From: JBDKFK01 sp039798745
Lineage (GTDB): Bacteria; Patescibacteriota; Microgenomatia; UBA1406; GWC2-37-13
DNA: 64,000 nucleotides
Assembly: GCA_039798745.1 (NCBI GenBank)
Contig: JBDKFK010000003.1
Location: forward strand, 1-64,000
Direction: 5' to 3'
Shown: piece after piece, positions 31,499 to 40,840 of the stretch
Position numbering within the stretch: the stretch's first letter is position 1
Layout: each line of letters begins with the position of its first letter
The notes under the pieces: generated by a model
What the model was told of the DNA's origin: nothing
The model's input: the letters and a program-made list of their open reading frames with translations, nothing else
Databases searched by the model: none
Position numbers and translations under genes: made by a program

Positions 31499-34400
31499 TT
31501 ACTGCGCTGGAGACTGTGAGGGTTGGGTTGCTGTTCCATCTGATGGCGGCGGCATTGATGCTTGACGTTCAGGTTCTGCCGGCGTGTTTACATCAACATC
31601 GTCTTTCTTTTCATCTTTTTTTCCCTCATTTTTTGTCTCATCAGGTTTACCCGCCGAAGCTTCAGCGGAGGCGGGTTTGTCAACAATTACCGGTTGTACT
31701 TTAGTTGACGCACATTTTGAACATACGGTGGTAGCATTTTTTTCTACCTCGGTATCAAACTGATTACCGCATGACTCACAGAGAAAATGTTTCATTTTTT
31801 CATTAGCTATAGTACTTGGGTCGACCATCTCGATTCGTTCAACATTGAACAGGAATGTTTCTCCATTATAGTCTACCAGTATGGTATCTCCCGCCACCGC
31901 TTTTTTCTCGATAATAAGCGTTGATAGTGGATTTTCGATAACTCTCTGGATAGCACGGCGTAATGGTCGGGCACCGTATACAGGATCAAAACCTTCTCGA
32001 GCAATTTCTTTGATCGCGGAGTCGGTAAACGATATGCCCATATCCTGATCTTCAAGCAGTTTAGCTACGGCCTTTAACTGCAGCTTGGTGATCTTCATCA
32101 TGTGTTCAAACTTGAACGGCTCAAAGAATATTACTTCATCAAAACGGTTTATCAACTCTGGGCGGAAGAACTTTCTCAGTTCAAACATTACTTTATCTTT
32201 TATGATGTCAAACTTTTTCGAGTCGGTTTCCGCTTCTACTTTGCGTTTTTCATCAATTTCTTTATCAAGAGGGAAGTCTGCGCCGAAATACTCCTGTAGT
32301 GTCTGCTGTTTCCATGCCTTTTCTTTTATGTCACGATATGTTAGCGATTCAGCGACTACGATTATTTCTCGTCCAGTGGGCGAGAATGTGTGGAGATCCC
32401 AGTGAGAGGTGGGTAAGGTGCCTTTCTCCAGTGTGGTGTCGGTAAAATAGTCTTTCAACAAACCTGTTTCCCAGTTTTTATCGCCTTCTTTTCGTTTCCA
32501 GTAGCGATCCTTGAAAGTGACATATTCAAAGCCATCGTTGGAATACGCATGGGTTCTTAGTTTACCTGTTGGTAGCTGTTCTTCAGGCGCGTCCTGGAGA
32601 GCGTTCGTTACAACCTGATCCTTGAAGTATTCTATGAGAATAGAAGGCTCCCAAATTTTGGCTGTGGTACTGAGTCTTGCATATACTTTATCTGCTTTTG
32701 TGATGATCTCTGTACCCTTGAGAGAAATAGCATGTGTATCATATCCCTGAATGGGAAAGGAATACTCGTTTTCTTTCTTTTCTTCTTTATTTTCTTCACC
32801 TTTTATCTGTTGCCCATCAAAGTAATCAAAGAGCATGCCATTACGCCATTCGGCTTTTTCGTTCGTCTTTGGCTCTTCTTTTTTGACCTCAGTTTTTGTG
32901 TCATCTTCTTTCTTTTGTGGCTTTGGCATTATATAGCCATCTGGTGCGTTATCTTTGAAATATTCACGGGTGGTAGATGTTTTCCATACGGTTTGTCCTG
33001 CATCATGATAGTATATATTTTCGCCTGCAATAATGATCTCTTTACCTCCGGGGGTAAAGGTATGCACAGCCCATGAGTCAGAAGGGAATGTACCCTTTTC
33101 GAGTGTTGCTCCGGCAAAGTAATTCTGTAATAATCCTGTTTCCCAGTCTGTTGACTCTTCTTTTCTTCTCCAGAAACGGTTCTTGTAAGTAACAACTTCT
33201 TTTTCATCAGCGCTAAACGCGTGCGTCTGAAGTTTTGCGGTAGGAAGCTGTTCATCAGGCGCATCGGGAAGCGCGTTTATTACCATATTATCTTTAAAGT
33301 AATCGAGAAGCATTACCGAGCTCCACACTTTTGCTGTAGTTGAGGTGCGGTAGATCATCATTGAGTCTTTGGTTATTGTCTCGACGCCTTTTGTATCTAT
33401 CGCCTGTGTGTCAAAACCTTGTACCGGAAACTCAAGCTTGAGCTTTTCCTTTTCTTTCGGGTCCATCTCAATTCTGCTGTCGAGTTCTAGTTTTTGTCCG
33501 GCAAAATATTCCTGTAAGGTTACTTTATTCCAGCCGGCGGCTGTATCTTTTTTATCTGTTCCGGTAAGATCGCCAATACCCGATTTTGCGTCACGTTCAT
33601 AGTATGTTGCACCAATGGTCGCGATTTCACGGCCACGCGGTGAGAATGCATATGAATTGAGTTTGAGCGGTTTAATTTCTTCAGTCTGTGATTTAGTCAC
33701 ATCAGGTGTCGAGGTGTTACCAGAGTCTCTGAGGAAATATTTTGAACCGATGGTAAGTATCTCTCTTCCTCTTGGGGTAAATACATATGTTGACAGAATA
33801 GGTGGCTCTTCGACCTCACCTTTGCCGTTTTTCAGCATTTCGTCCTGAATTACCTGACTGCCTAAATTGGAAGTACAGATAACAACGGTATTTTTGAATG
33901 AAATAGTATGACCTTTATTGTCGGTTAGACGTCCGTCATCAAGTATCTGAAGCAAAATGTTGAAAATATCAGGATGTGCTTTTTCTACCTCGTCAAAGAG
34001 TACGACAGAGTAGGGTTTTCTTCGTACAGCCTCGGTAAGTTTGCCGCCTTCTTCGTAGCCTACATAGCCTGGAGGTGCTCCAAGGAGTTTGGCTACTTCG
34101 TGTTTTTCCATGTATTCTGTCATGTCAAAGCGCAGCATTGCCTCTTCCTGTCCGAACAGTACTTCAGCAAGAGTTTTTGCTAACTCGGTTTTACCTGTAC
34201 CTGTGGGACCTAAGAATATAAAGCTTCCGATGGGGCGCTGAGTGGATTTAAGACCTGCACGTCCTCGACGAACGGCCTGGGCGACTGCAGAAACAGCCCG
34301 TTCCTGTCCTATCATACGCTCATGCATAATGTCCTCAAGCTTCGCAAGTTTCTCCATTTCCGATCCTGTTATTTTATTTACAGGGATTCCGGTCCAGCGA

Positions 34401-36331
34401 GATACGATATCCTTTACTATCTCAACCGAGACGGCGGTTGTGGTCTGACCTTTTTTTGTATTGTATTCGTCTTGTTTATCCTTAAGCTGCTGTGATATAC
34501 CCGCGATCTTTGAGTTAAGTATTTTTGCTTTTACTTTTTCGCCGGCCTTAAGATCTTCCTGTTGTTCCTGTTTGAGCTGTGATACTCTGTCCTGCAGTGA
34601 CTTGATTACTTCAGGAAGAGACAACATAGGAAGTCGTACCGCAGAAGCCGATTCGTCGACAAGATCTACTGCTTTATCGGGTAGGAATCTGTCACCTATA
34701 TACCGTTTTGAAAGTTTTACAGCAGCCTCAATTACGTCATCAGGTATTTTTACTCTATGGAACGCTTCATATTTATCACGTGTTGATTTCAACATTTTAA
34801 TCGCTGCTTCCTCGGTCGGCTCAGGTACGATTACTGGCTGAAATCTACGTTCCAGTGCTGGATCTTTTTCTATATATTTTCTATATTCCGTAAGTGTGGT
34901 TGCACCTATGAGCTGAATCTCTCCTCTAGCCAATGCCGGCTTAAGAAAGTTAGAAGCGTCTACCGAACCTTCACCGCCGCCGCCCGCACCAACGATGGTA
35001 TGAATTTCATCTATAAATAGTATTATCTTTCCCTGACTGTTTTTGAGGTCTTCGATAAGGTTCTTCATACGTTCTTCAAACTCACCTCTGTGTGAGGCTC
35101 CTGCAAGAATACCCATAAGATCAAGTTCCAGTATTCTCTTTTCCATCATGGTCTCTGGTACCTGTTTTGCGACTATTTTCTGGGCAAGCCCTTCAACGAT
35201 GGCAGTTTTTCCAACACCTGCTTCACCAACAAGTGCAGGATTGTTTTTGGTTCTTCTTGAAAGAATATGAATAACCCGTTCAATTGTTTCGGAGCGTTCT
35301 ACTACAGGGTCGAGTTTACCTTCAGCAGCTTTTGCTGTAAGATCAACAGTGAACTGTTCCATTAAGGTTTTCTTTGCCTGCGCGGCACCAGCTGGCTGTA
35401 CTTTGTCGAGACCTTCTTTTTTACCCAGTATACGTTTATTAAGATCTTCTTTTTTTAGACCGAGCTTTACAAGAATCTGTGCTGCAATTCCTTCTTTTTC
35501 GTCGTAGAGCGCAAGAAGGATGTGTTCTGGCGATATAAATTCAAAGCCCAGCTTACGCGCGATTATAAGAGAATTTTCTATAATGCGTTTTACACGTGGT
35601 GCAATCTGCGGAGGCGTGGGACTTGTCTCTTTTTTATATACCTTTGTAAGCTCAGCTTCTACAGATTGAGGCTGTATCTTGAAATCAACGAGCATTTTAA
35701 AGATTTCGCCGTCGGTAAGGAGCCCATGCAATATATGTTCACTATCGAGATATATATTCTGCATTTCCTTTGCTTTATTATTCGCCGAAAGGAATACTCT
35801 GTTTGACCGTTGTGTAAGATGCGTCATAACATCGAGTTCTTCGCGTTTCTGGTCGTTGATATTAGATTTTAATACCGCGGTCTGTTGCGCGTTTGGAGGC
35901 GGAGGTACAGCAGATCCTGTTGATGCGGATATAGTCTGTACTGCACCAGGCGCTCCAGGTTGTTGCGTTGTTGTCTGTACACTCGCTGTGTTCTGTACGG
36001 GAGCCTGTCCCGGAGTCTGCGCGGGTGTCGGCATATTGGTTTGCGTTACTGTTGTTGTTTCTACAGGTGCAGCGGTTGGAGGTGGCGGAGATCCTATACC
36101 ATTGTATGCTTGTCCTGAGGGAGGATTACCTATTCCACTGTATGGCTCGCCACCACTTGGTGTACCGCCGATGCCATTATATGCAGTTCCGGTTGACGGC
36201 TGTCCAACACCATTATAGGGCTCTGAAGAGCTCTGAACACTAGACGATTGTTGATAAGTAGCGGATCCACTGCTCATATCTGCAGTACTTGGATCTGCTT
36301 GTTTTTTCTTGAAATTAAAAAATCCAACCAT
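31499..36331 (-). CDS. ClpC/ClpB-like AAA+ unfoldase with eight-repeat propeller-like insertion in AAA2
   Basis: This 1610-residue protein has these parts in order. First comes a low-complexity N-terminus with YNGIG repeats, then a Clp-N double repeat (about 165-300). AAA1 has Walker A GEAGVGKT near 369 and IDEIHT near 440. A short ClpC-like middle domain lies at about 575-630. AAA2 has GPTGTGKTE near 708, FDEVEKAH near 778 and TSNLGS near 820. About 535 extra residues (835-1370) follow. Normal AAA2 then resumes with KDKVMFELRKFFRPELINRFDE and GARPLRR. A C-terminal zinc ribbon (CESC...CSKC, about 1518-1540) and a charged tail end it. The insert has eight units of the form H-x-F-S-P-x-G-x-EI...Y...W...L-x-EYF. 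It sits where ClpC has its ClpP-docking loop, and no VGF/IGF tripeptide is seen there. Confidence 0.9.
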   Translation of the reverse strand: MVGFFNFKKKQADPSTADMSSGSATYQQSSSVQSSSEPYNGVGQPSTGTAYNGIGGTPSGGEPYSGIGNPPSGQAYNGIGSPPPPTAAPVETTTVTQTNMPTPAQTPGQAPVQNTASVQTTTQQPGAPGAVQTISASTGSAVPPPPNAQQTAVLKSNINDQKREELDVMTHLTQRSNRVFLSANNKAKEMQNIYLDSEHILHGLLTDGEIFKMLVDFKIQPQSVEAELTKVYKKETSPTPPQIAPRVKRIIENSLIIARKLGFEFISPEHILLALYDEKEGIAAQILVKLGLKKEDLNKRILGKKEGLDKVQPAGAAQAKKTLMEQFTVDLTAKAAEGKLDPVVERSETIERVIHILSRRTKNNPALVGEAGVGKTAIVEGLAQKIVAKQVPETMMEKRILELDLMGILAGASHRGEFEERMKNLIEDLKNSQGKIILFIDEIHTIVGAGGGGEGSVDASNFLKPALARGEIQLIGATTLTEYRKYIEKDPALERRFQPVIVPEPTEEAAIKMLKSTRDKYEAFHRVKIPDDVIEAAVKLSKRYIGDRFLPDKAVDLVDESASAVRLPMLSLPEVIKSLQDRVSQLKQEQQEDLKAGEKVKAKILNSKIAGISQQLKDKQDEYNTKKGQTTTAVSVEIVKDIVSRWTGIPVNKITGSEMEKLAKLEDIMHERMIGQERAVSAVAQAVRRGRAGLKSTQRPIGSFIFLGPTGTGKTELAKTLAEVLFGQEEAMLRFDMTEYMEKHEVAKLLGAPPGYVGYEEGGKLTEAVRRKPYSVVLFDEVEKAHPDIFNILLQILDDGRLTDNKGHTISFKNTVVICTSNLGSQVIQDEMLKNGKGEVEEPPILSTYVFTPRGREILTIGSKYFLRDSGNTSTPDVTKSQTEEIKPLKLNSYAFSPRGREIATIGATYYERDAKSGIGDLTGTDKKDTAAGWNKVTLQEYFAGQKLELDSRIEMDPKEKEKLKLEFPVQGFDTQAIDTKGVETITKDSMMIYRTSTTAKVWSSVMLLDYFKDNMVINALPDAPDEQLPTAKLQTHAFSADEKEVVTYKNRFWRRKEESTDWETGLLQNYFAGATLEKGTFPSDSWAVHTFTPGGKEIIIAGENIYYHDAGQTVWKTSTTREYFKDNAPDGYIMPKPQKKEDDTKTEVKKEEPKTNEKAEWRNGMLFDYFDGQQIKGEENKEEKKENEYSFPIQGYDTHAISLKGTEIITKADKVYARLSTTAKIWEPSILIEYFKDQVVTNALQDAPEEQLPTGKLRTHAYSNDGFEYVTFKDRYWKRKEGDKNWETGLLKDYFTDTTLEKGTLPTSHWDLHTFSPTGREIIVVAESLTYRDIKEKAWKQQTLQEYFGADFPLDKEIDEKRKVEAETDSKKFDIIKDKVMFELRKFFRPELINRFDEVIFFEPFKFEHMMKITKLQLKAVAKLLEDQDMGISFTDSAIKEIAREGFDPVYGARPLRRAIQRVIENPLSTLIIEKKAVAGDTILVDYNGETFLFNVERIEMVDPSTIANEKMKHFLCESCGNQFDTEVEKNATTVCSKCASTKVQPVIVDKPASAEASAGKPDETKNEGKKDEKKDDVDVNTPAEPERQASMPPPSDGTATQPSQSPAQ
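31649..31676. repeat. GC-rich palindromic element inside coding sequence (encodes ASAEASAG)
   Basis: ACCCGCC (31649-31655) and GGCGGGT (31670-31676) flank a GAAGCTTC palindrome. The element is in frame in the tail of the ClpC-like gene and encodes PASAEASAGKP. Its composition stands out from the AT-richer surroundings, so it looks like an inserted palindromic repeat. Confidence 0.55.
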
Positions 36332-36337
36332 GTTTTC

Positions 36338-36381
36338 ATTATTATCAACTTCTTGACAATTGTCAACATAAAAGATAATCT
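36338..36381. promoter_or_regulatory. Symmetric divergent promoter with shared palindromic -35 region
   Basis: TTGACAATTGTCAA (36353-36366) is a perfect palindrome holding TTGACA on each strand. To the right, a 17-nt spacer leads to TAATCT (36376-36381) and 6 nt more to the ATG at 36388. To the left, a 17-nt spacer leads to AATAAT (36338-36343) and 6 nt more to the ATG at 36331. Both genes thus share one regulatory point. Confidence 0.65.
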
Positions 36382-36387
36382 AAAATC

Positions 36388-38169
36388 ATGAAGAAGAAAA
36401 AAAAGAAGTCAGCGACACGTAATGGGGGGAGAGGTAACCTCTTTGCCGCTATTATAATAGGTATTATTATAATAACGCTTATTTTTGTTACTATTACTCA
36501 ATCTTCAAAAGCTCAGGACCAGACTATATATAAAACATTATCAGATCTTCTTAAGATACTTGCCGGGGGTGGCGACGGTAATCAACAGACTACTCAGGAA
36601 ATTTGTGACAATCTCAAAAAAAGCGGTGCCGATCAGGCCACTATAGATCAGACATTAAAGGAAAATGGTATTAACTGCAGTGGAAGCGGAGGAAGCGCCA
36701 ACGGTGGAGGTGGTGGCGATGTGACAGACATTAAACAGTTAATAACAAGTTATTCCCTACCTGAACCAGATCCTGAAGCAGCCAAAACGCTTAAGGCAAC
36801 TCTTTCGGGTAAAGCTGCCTGGGGAGCGGCTCAGACACTGCAGGCCGAGCGCGACTGCGGTACCAAATGTCTACGATATCTTGTCTCAGCGTGGATGTGG
36901 ATAGAAGGCGGCACAGGGTACCCCGATCCATACGCGCAAAACTGTCATGATAATAAGAAAACAGGCAGAAAAGTAACTATTCATGAGCCATGTCTAAAAG
37001 GTACTTCATATACAGATGATGTAAGTGGCCTTATGCAGGTCGCTGGATTCCAGGCATATTCCAAGCTGGGTGATCCTTTGAAGACAGTATATGAATGGTT
37101 TTATCAGCCGGGAGATATAAAACCGGTAATGGAAAAGGTTCTAGAAAACAGTAGCAATGCTGGTTATAGTGAAGGTGATTATCATCAGAGTGGAGGATTG
37201 GTAGATAAATATTTAACCGGAATACAGCTTCCCGCCGGCAAAGAGTTTACATTTGATTCCAGTATCGGTTCAGCCTGTAATGCCAGCACGAGCGAAGAAT
37301 GTCAGTTCTATACACTCGTTCTCGCCAAAGATCCACGTATGGCAGTAGGTCTTAATTCGATAGGCAGCGGTGTAACTCAAGGAGATTTGGTAGATAACTG
37401 TCTTAAAAAAATTGCTGCTGACCAAGTATGTTATAACTCTGCTTACTATAGTAAAGAATGGGCACAGAAGTTCTCAAACGTGATCGCTGCTCTATGGATG
37501 TTTGATAATAACAAAGATACTCTTGATGCTATCGCGGGCGGCGCGCAGGGCACCGGAGACGGTAGCTGGCCCTACTTCTGTCAGATGTGGGGTGAGTGGA
37601 AAAGCAAGACAACTTTTAATCTGTCATCCTCAGGCTGCGGCCCGACATCTATAGCAATGACGTACTGTAAACATAATGGATTTGGTGCAGCTGACAAGAT
37701 GACATGCGGCAAACTGCCGCCAACAACAGCTGATGATATGCTTGCTCGAGGAGCACTCACCGAAGGCACTGGTACGTTCTGGGGGCCTGCTGTGGAGTAC
37801 ATTAAAAATACTCTTAACCTGGATATGTCTCCATCGCTTGTTACCGATGTTGTATGTGGAGGAGTAAAGGACAAAACAAATTCGGCAAACTGGGGAAATA
37901 TAGATCTTGATGCTATGAAACAACATCTTGACGCCGGAAGAACAATTCTTGCATCATCATGTTATATTGAGTGTAAGGGATGTCGTACCCAGGGTCTGCG
38001 GGTAAGCCATGTATTTACCGTTGATGCTGTAGATGTACCCAACAGACAGGTACATCTTCGCGATCCCAACAACTGTAACCCGACAACAGGCGAAGAAAAT
38101 ATGTCAAAAGCGTGGACATCGGCAGATTCATTCCCATGGAATGTGGCATGGGGAGTTAAAAAGAAATAA
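36388..38169 (+). CDS. Secreted lysozyme-like and C39-like peptidase protein
   Basis: This 593-residue protein has a lysine-rich N-terminus and one membrane helix (about 21-42), so the rest is outside. A glycine-rich linker follows. A cysteine-rich region (about 130-350) with WMWIEGGTGYPDPY and SGLMQVAGFQ recalls lysozyme or lytic transglycosylase folds. The C-terminal C39-like domain has Q before the nucleophile segment SSGCGPTSIAM (Cys417), His541 in VSHVFTVDAV and LRDPNN. It probably opens or trims peptidoglycan for the adjacent secretion apparatus. The many cysteines would need the VKOR-type oxidation pathway. Confidence 0.75.
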   Translation: MKKKKKKSATRNGGRGNLFAAIIIGIIIITLIFVTITQSSKAQDQTIYKTLSDLLKILAGGGDGNQQTTQEICDNLKKSGADQATIDQTLKENGINCSGSGGSANGGGGGDVTDIKQLITSYSLPEPDPEAAKTLKATLSGKAAWGAAQTLQAERDCGTKCLRYLVSAWMWIEGGTGYPDPYAQNCHDNKKTGRKVTIHEPCLKGTSYTDDVSGLMQVAGFQAYSKLGDPLKTVYEWFYQPGDIKPVMEKVLENSSNAGYSEGDYHQSGGLVDKYLTGIQLPAGKEFTFDSSIGSACNASTSEECQFYTLVLAKDPRMAVGLNSIGSGVTQGDLVDNCLKKIAADQVCYNSAYYSKEWAQKFSNVIAALWMFDNNKDTLDAIAGGAQGTGDGSWPYFCQMWGEWKSKTTFNLSSSGCGPTSIAMTYCKHNGFGAADKMTCGKLPPTTADDMLARGALTEGTGTFWGPAVEYIKNTLNLDMSPSLVTDVVCGGVKDKTNSANWGNIDLDAMKQHLDAGRTILASSCYIECKGCRTQGLRVSHVFTVDAVDVPNRQVHLRDPNNCNPTTGEENMSKAWTSADSFPWNVAWGVKKK

Positions 38170-38172
38170 TAT

Positions 38173-38601
38173 ATGACTAGTTTATTCGACAACAAAAGAA
38201 CAAATATTGTAATAGGCACACTGGGTGGCATATTTATCATTCTTCTCATTGTGTTTGCCGTACTACGTGGCAGACAGAAAGGTCCTGCTATAACTCCGGG
38301 AGCTCCGACTCCGACAGCAGTACCTCAGGCACTGGCGGACGAACCTCAGCCGGGTGTTGAGTATGAAACAATTGATGTCGATGTCGCAAAAAGAGAGATT
38401 ATAGTCGGAGCTTTGGTCCGAAAGTTACCTACTAAGGGAACCAATTTCAGTATGAGATATTCATACGCTGACAATATTTTTTATACAATAATAAAAGCGG
38501 CAAACAAGGCTGCCGGTGACAAAGAATTCAATGAATACCTTAAGATGAATAAGATAAATGATAGAAAGTGGATTCCTAATTTAACAGTCACCTATGAGTA
38601 A
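38173..38601 (+). CDS. Single-pass membrane protein of the secretion cluster
   Basis: This 142-residue protein has one helix (IVIGTLGGIFIILLIVFAVL, about 12-31), a proline-rich linker and a mixed outer domain (YETIDVDVAKREIIVGALVRKLP, then NFSMRYSYADNIFY). I do not recognise the domain. It starts 3 nt after the peptidase gene and 44 nt before the VirB6-like gene, so it is likely part of the same complex. Confidence 0.65.
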   Translation: MTSLFDNKRTNIVIGTLGGIFIILLIVFAVLRGRQKGPAITPGAPTPTAVPQALADEPQPGVEYETIDVDVAKREIIVGALVRKLPTKGTNFSMRYSYADNIFYTIIKAANKAAGDKEFNEYLKMNKINDRKWIPNLTVTYE

Positions 38602-38606
38602 ATGAA

Positions 38607-38636
38607 TTGACATCGTCTCAGTGATTCCGTTAGAAT
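38607..38636 (+). promoter_or_regulatory. Promoter of VirB6-like gene
   Basis: TTGACA (38607-38612) and TAGAAT (38631-38636) are separated by 18 nt. The ATG at 38646 follows after 9 nt. Confidence 0.55.
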
Positions 38637-38645
38637 AAATTTGAT

Positions 38646-40472
38646 ATGTTTAAATCAATACAAAATGTACTTCGCAAGGCTTCTAAAATAATTCTTGTAG
38701 TCGCAATCATATTCACTGTCATAAACGTGTTCTACAGAGCAATGCGTAATGACAGCTCCAGAGCTATGCGACCACAGCCTACGGAAGCGAGCACAAAGGA
38801 TGAAGTATACGCAATCCTCCACGATCCAAAGTACATCTCAACCCCAGGTAACAAACTCATTCTTGAAGCATATGGATCGTTTGTCTGTTCGGTAATGGGA
38901 CAGGGATGCGTACCTGATCTGAAAGATGGCCTTGTACATTTCAATAACAGCCTTTTGGGTAAGGCCGCAAATATCGGAATTATGCCTCTGGAACATCCAC
39001 CTGCCTCGGGTGTGGAATGGGCGTATACAGGACTTCAGAACGCGGGGTTTGTGCCAAAGACATATGCCGCAAGCGGTATAGGGTTTTCTGCTATCGCGCC
39101 GTTTCGCGATCTCTGGAAAGTATTTCGTGATATGAGTTATATGGTACTGGTAGTTCTCATGATTGTTATCGGTTTTATGATCATGTTCCGTGCTAAGATA
39201 AGCGCTCAGACGGTGATCTCGGTCGAGAACGCTTTGCCTCGTATCGTTCTTTCGCTCCTTCTTATCACCTTCTCATACGCTATCGCCGGTTTCCTTATTG
39301 ACATGATGTATGTTATTTCCGCGGTAATTATATCGGTTATGAGCGGCCCGGGAAGTAAATTCTATGATCCGGCAAAATTCGCGGATAACTATCTTAACGG
39401 AGGCATCTCAACAATAGAGGCAAGTCTTACCCCTGCAAGTAGCGCCCCAGGATTCTGGAGCACAATGTTGAACGCTATTACCGGTATTCCCGTTAACAAC
39501 AGCCCCTCTGGAAGTACATGGGGTATATCGACTCTATTATATTTATCTACTTCATTACTGCAGTTACTCCCGGGTTTCATGAGAGGATTTTTGAACATGG
39601 TCGGAGGCCTTGGCGCGTGGATCGGAGCCGCTACATTGATTCAGAAATTTAAACCAGGTATAGATATCCTTAATAATATCGGCGGACTTACCTTTAATAT
39701 AGGTAATATCCCTGGATCAGTAGCATGGTTTGCTATAGTAGTAGTGGTTTCGGCTATAGTAGGCTCCTTCCTTGTGCCGTTGTTGATATCATTTATGATA
39801 TTTCTTACATCTCTCTACATAACATTGCGCATCTTTATTATGTTGCTTCTCACCTATGTACGTATACTTCTACTTATCATGTTCGCGCCTCTGTATATGC
39901 TGGCAGATGCTATCCCCGGACAGAAAGCGTTTGGATACTGGATGAAGACGCTTATTGGAGAACTGCTCACTTTCCCTCTGGTAATAGCTATATTCCTTCT
40001 GGGATACATAATAATAAATAACTTCAAAAGCACAGGCACAGGAGGAACAAGCGCTATTCTTTGGACACCTCCGTTCCTTGCCACGCATGGCGTTGATCAG
40101 TACGCATTTATTTTCATAGTCGGTATGGCGTTGCTATATATGACTCCTGAATTGGTCAAAATGGCCAAAGATCTGATCGGTGTGAAGCAGTCATCTACCG
40201 GTGGATTTGGTCTAGGGACATTCCTTGGTGGAGGCGCATTGGCATTCAGCGCATTTACGGGAGGTCTTGGAGGACTTAAGTCAGTGGTTGGCATGATGCC
40301 TACGGCGCTACAGAATAAACTGGGAAATAAAGCGAGTGGAGGTATGGGCCTTATAGGTAAGGGAAGCTTCCTCGGAGAGCAATTTGGAGTACTGACTAAA
40401 TCAGATACCAAAAAAGAGACAGCGGAGATGATAGAGAAAATAAAGACAGGAAACCAGCCTGGTAACCCGTAA
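38646..40472 (+). CDS. TrbL/VirB6-like polytopic membrane protein
   Basis: This 608-residue protein has an N-terminal helix, a periplasmic segment and at least seven further helices between about 160 and 505. A glycine-rich cytoplasmic tail follows. The segment IVIGFMIMFRAKISAQTVISVENALPRIVLSLLLITFSYAIAG is typical of VirB6/TrbL-like channel proteins found with pili in Patescibacteria. It probably forms the inner-membrane channel. No VirB4-type ATPase is in the window, so the system is incomplete here. Confidence 0.8.
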   Translation: MFKSIQNVLRKASKIILVVAIIFTVINVFYRAMRNDSSRAMRPQPTEASTKDEVYAILHDPKYISTPGNKLILEAYGSFVCSVMGQGCVPDLKDGLVHFNNSLLGKAANIGIMPLEHPPASGVEWAYTGLQNAGFVPKTYAASGIGFSAIAPFRDLWKVFRDMSYMVLVVLMIVIGFMIMFRAKISAQTVISVENALPRIVLSLLLITFSYAIAGFLIDMMYVISAVIISVMSGPGSKFYDPAKFADNYLNGGISTIEASLTPASSAPGFWSTMLNAITGIPVNNSPSGSTWGISTLLYLSTSLLQLLPGFMRGFLNMVGGLGAWIGAATLIQKFKPGIDILNNIGGLTFNIGNIPGSVAWFAIVVVVSAIVGSFLVPLLISFMIFLTSLYITLRIFIMLLLTYVRILLLIMFAPLYMLADAIPGQKAFGYWMKTLIGELLTFPLVIAIFLLGYIIINNFKSTGTGGTSAILWTPPFLATHGVDQYAFIFIVGMALLYMTPELVKMAKDLIGVKQSSTGGFGLGTFLGGGALAFSAFTGGLGGLKSVVGMMPTALQNKLGNKASGGMGLIGKGSFLGEQFGVLTKSDTKKETAEMIEKIKTGNQPGNP

Positions 40473-40487
40473 GCGTAAGGCTATAGT

Positions 40488-40538
40488 GTCATTGCGAGCG
40501 AATCTGGACAATCATATATGGAGCGAAGCAATCTTTAC
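40488..40538 (+). repeat. GTCATTGCGAG...GAAGCAATCT dispersed repeat, copy R1
   Basis: It starts with GTCATTGCGAGCGAATCTGG and ends with GGAGCGAAGCAATCTTTAC. It lies 15 nt after the VirB6-like gene and just before a broken GIY-YIG gene. An inverted copy follows that gene at 40841. Confidence 0.8.
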
Positions 40539-40542
40539 ATAT

Positions 40543-40838
40543 ATGGGTAAACAGTATTTATACTTCATATACATAACTTCTAATCATACCCATACTGTTC
40601 TCTACACAGGTGTAACAAATAACTTAAAACGAAGAGTTATGAACATAGACACCTCATAGGATCTTCATTTACGACAAAATATAAGGTCAGTAAACTACTC
40701 TATTACGAGTCATTCTCTGATGTGCGCATGGCAATTCAGCGTGAGAAGCAACTTAAAGCAGGATCACGCAAGAAGACAGTGCTGTTAATTGAGCGGATGA
40801 ATCCAGAGTGGAAAGATCTATATGAGTCTATTACCTGA
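40543..40838 (+). pseudogene. GIY-YIG nuclease pseudogene (one-base frameshift)
   Basis: Starting at ATG 40543 the frame reads YLYFIYITSNHTHTVLYTGV and then TNNLKRRV, a clear GIY-YIG core, and then hits a stop after about 38 codons. Adding one base after codon GTT restores EHRHLIGSSFTTKYKVSKLL, then AIQREKQLKAGSRKKTV and ERMNPEWKDLYE to a TGA at 40836. This is the complete C-terminal half of the usual ~95-residue protein. The gene is therefore disabled by a one-base loss, unless it is a sequencing error. It is framed by inverted GTCATTGCGAG repeats. Confidence 0.85.
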
Positions 40839-40840
40839 GA

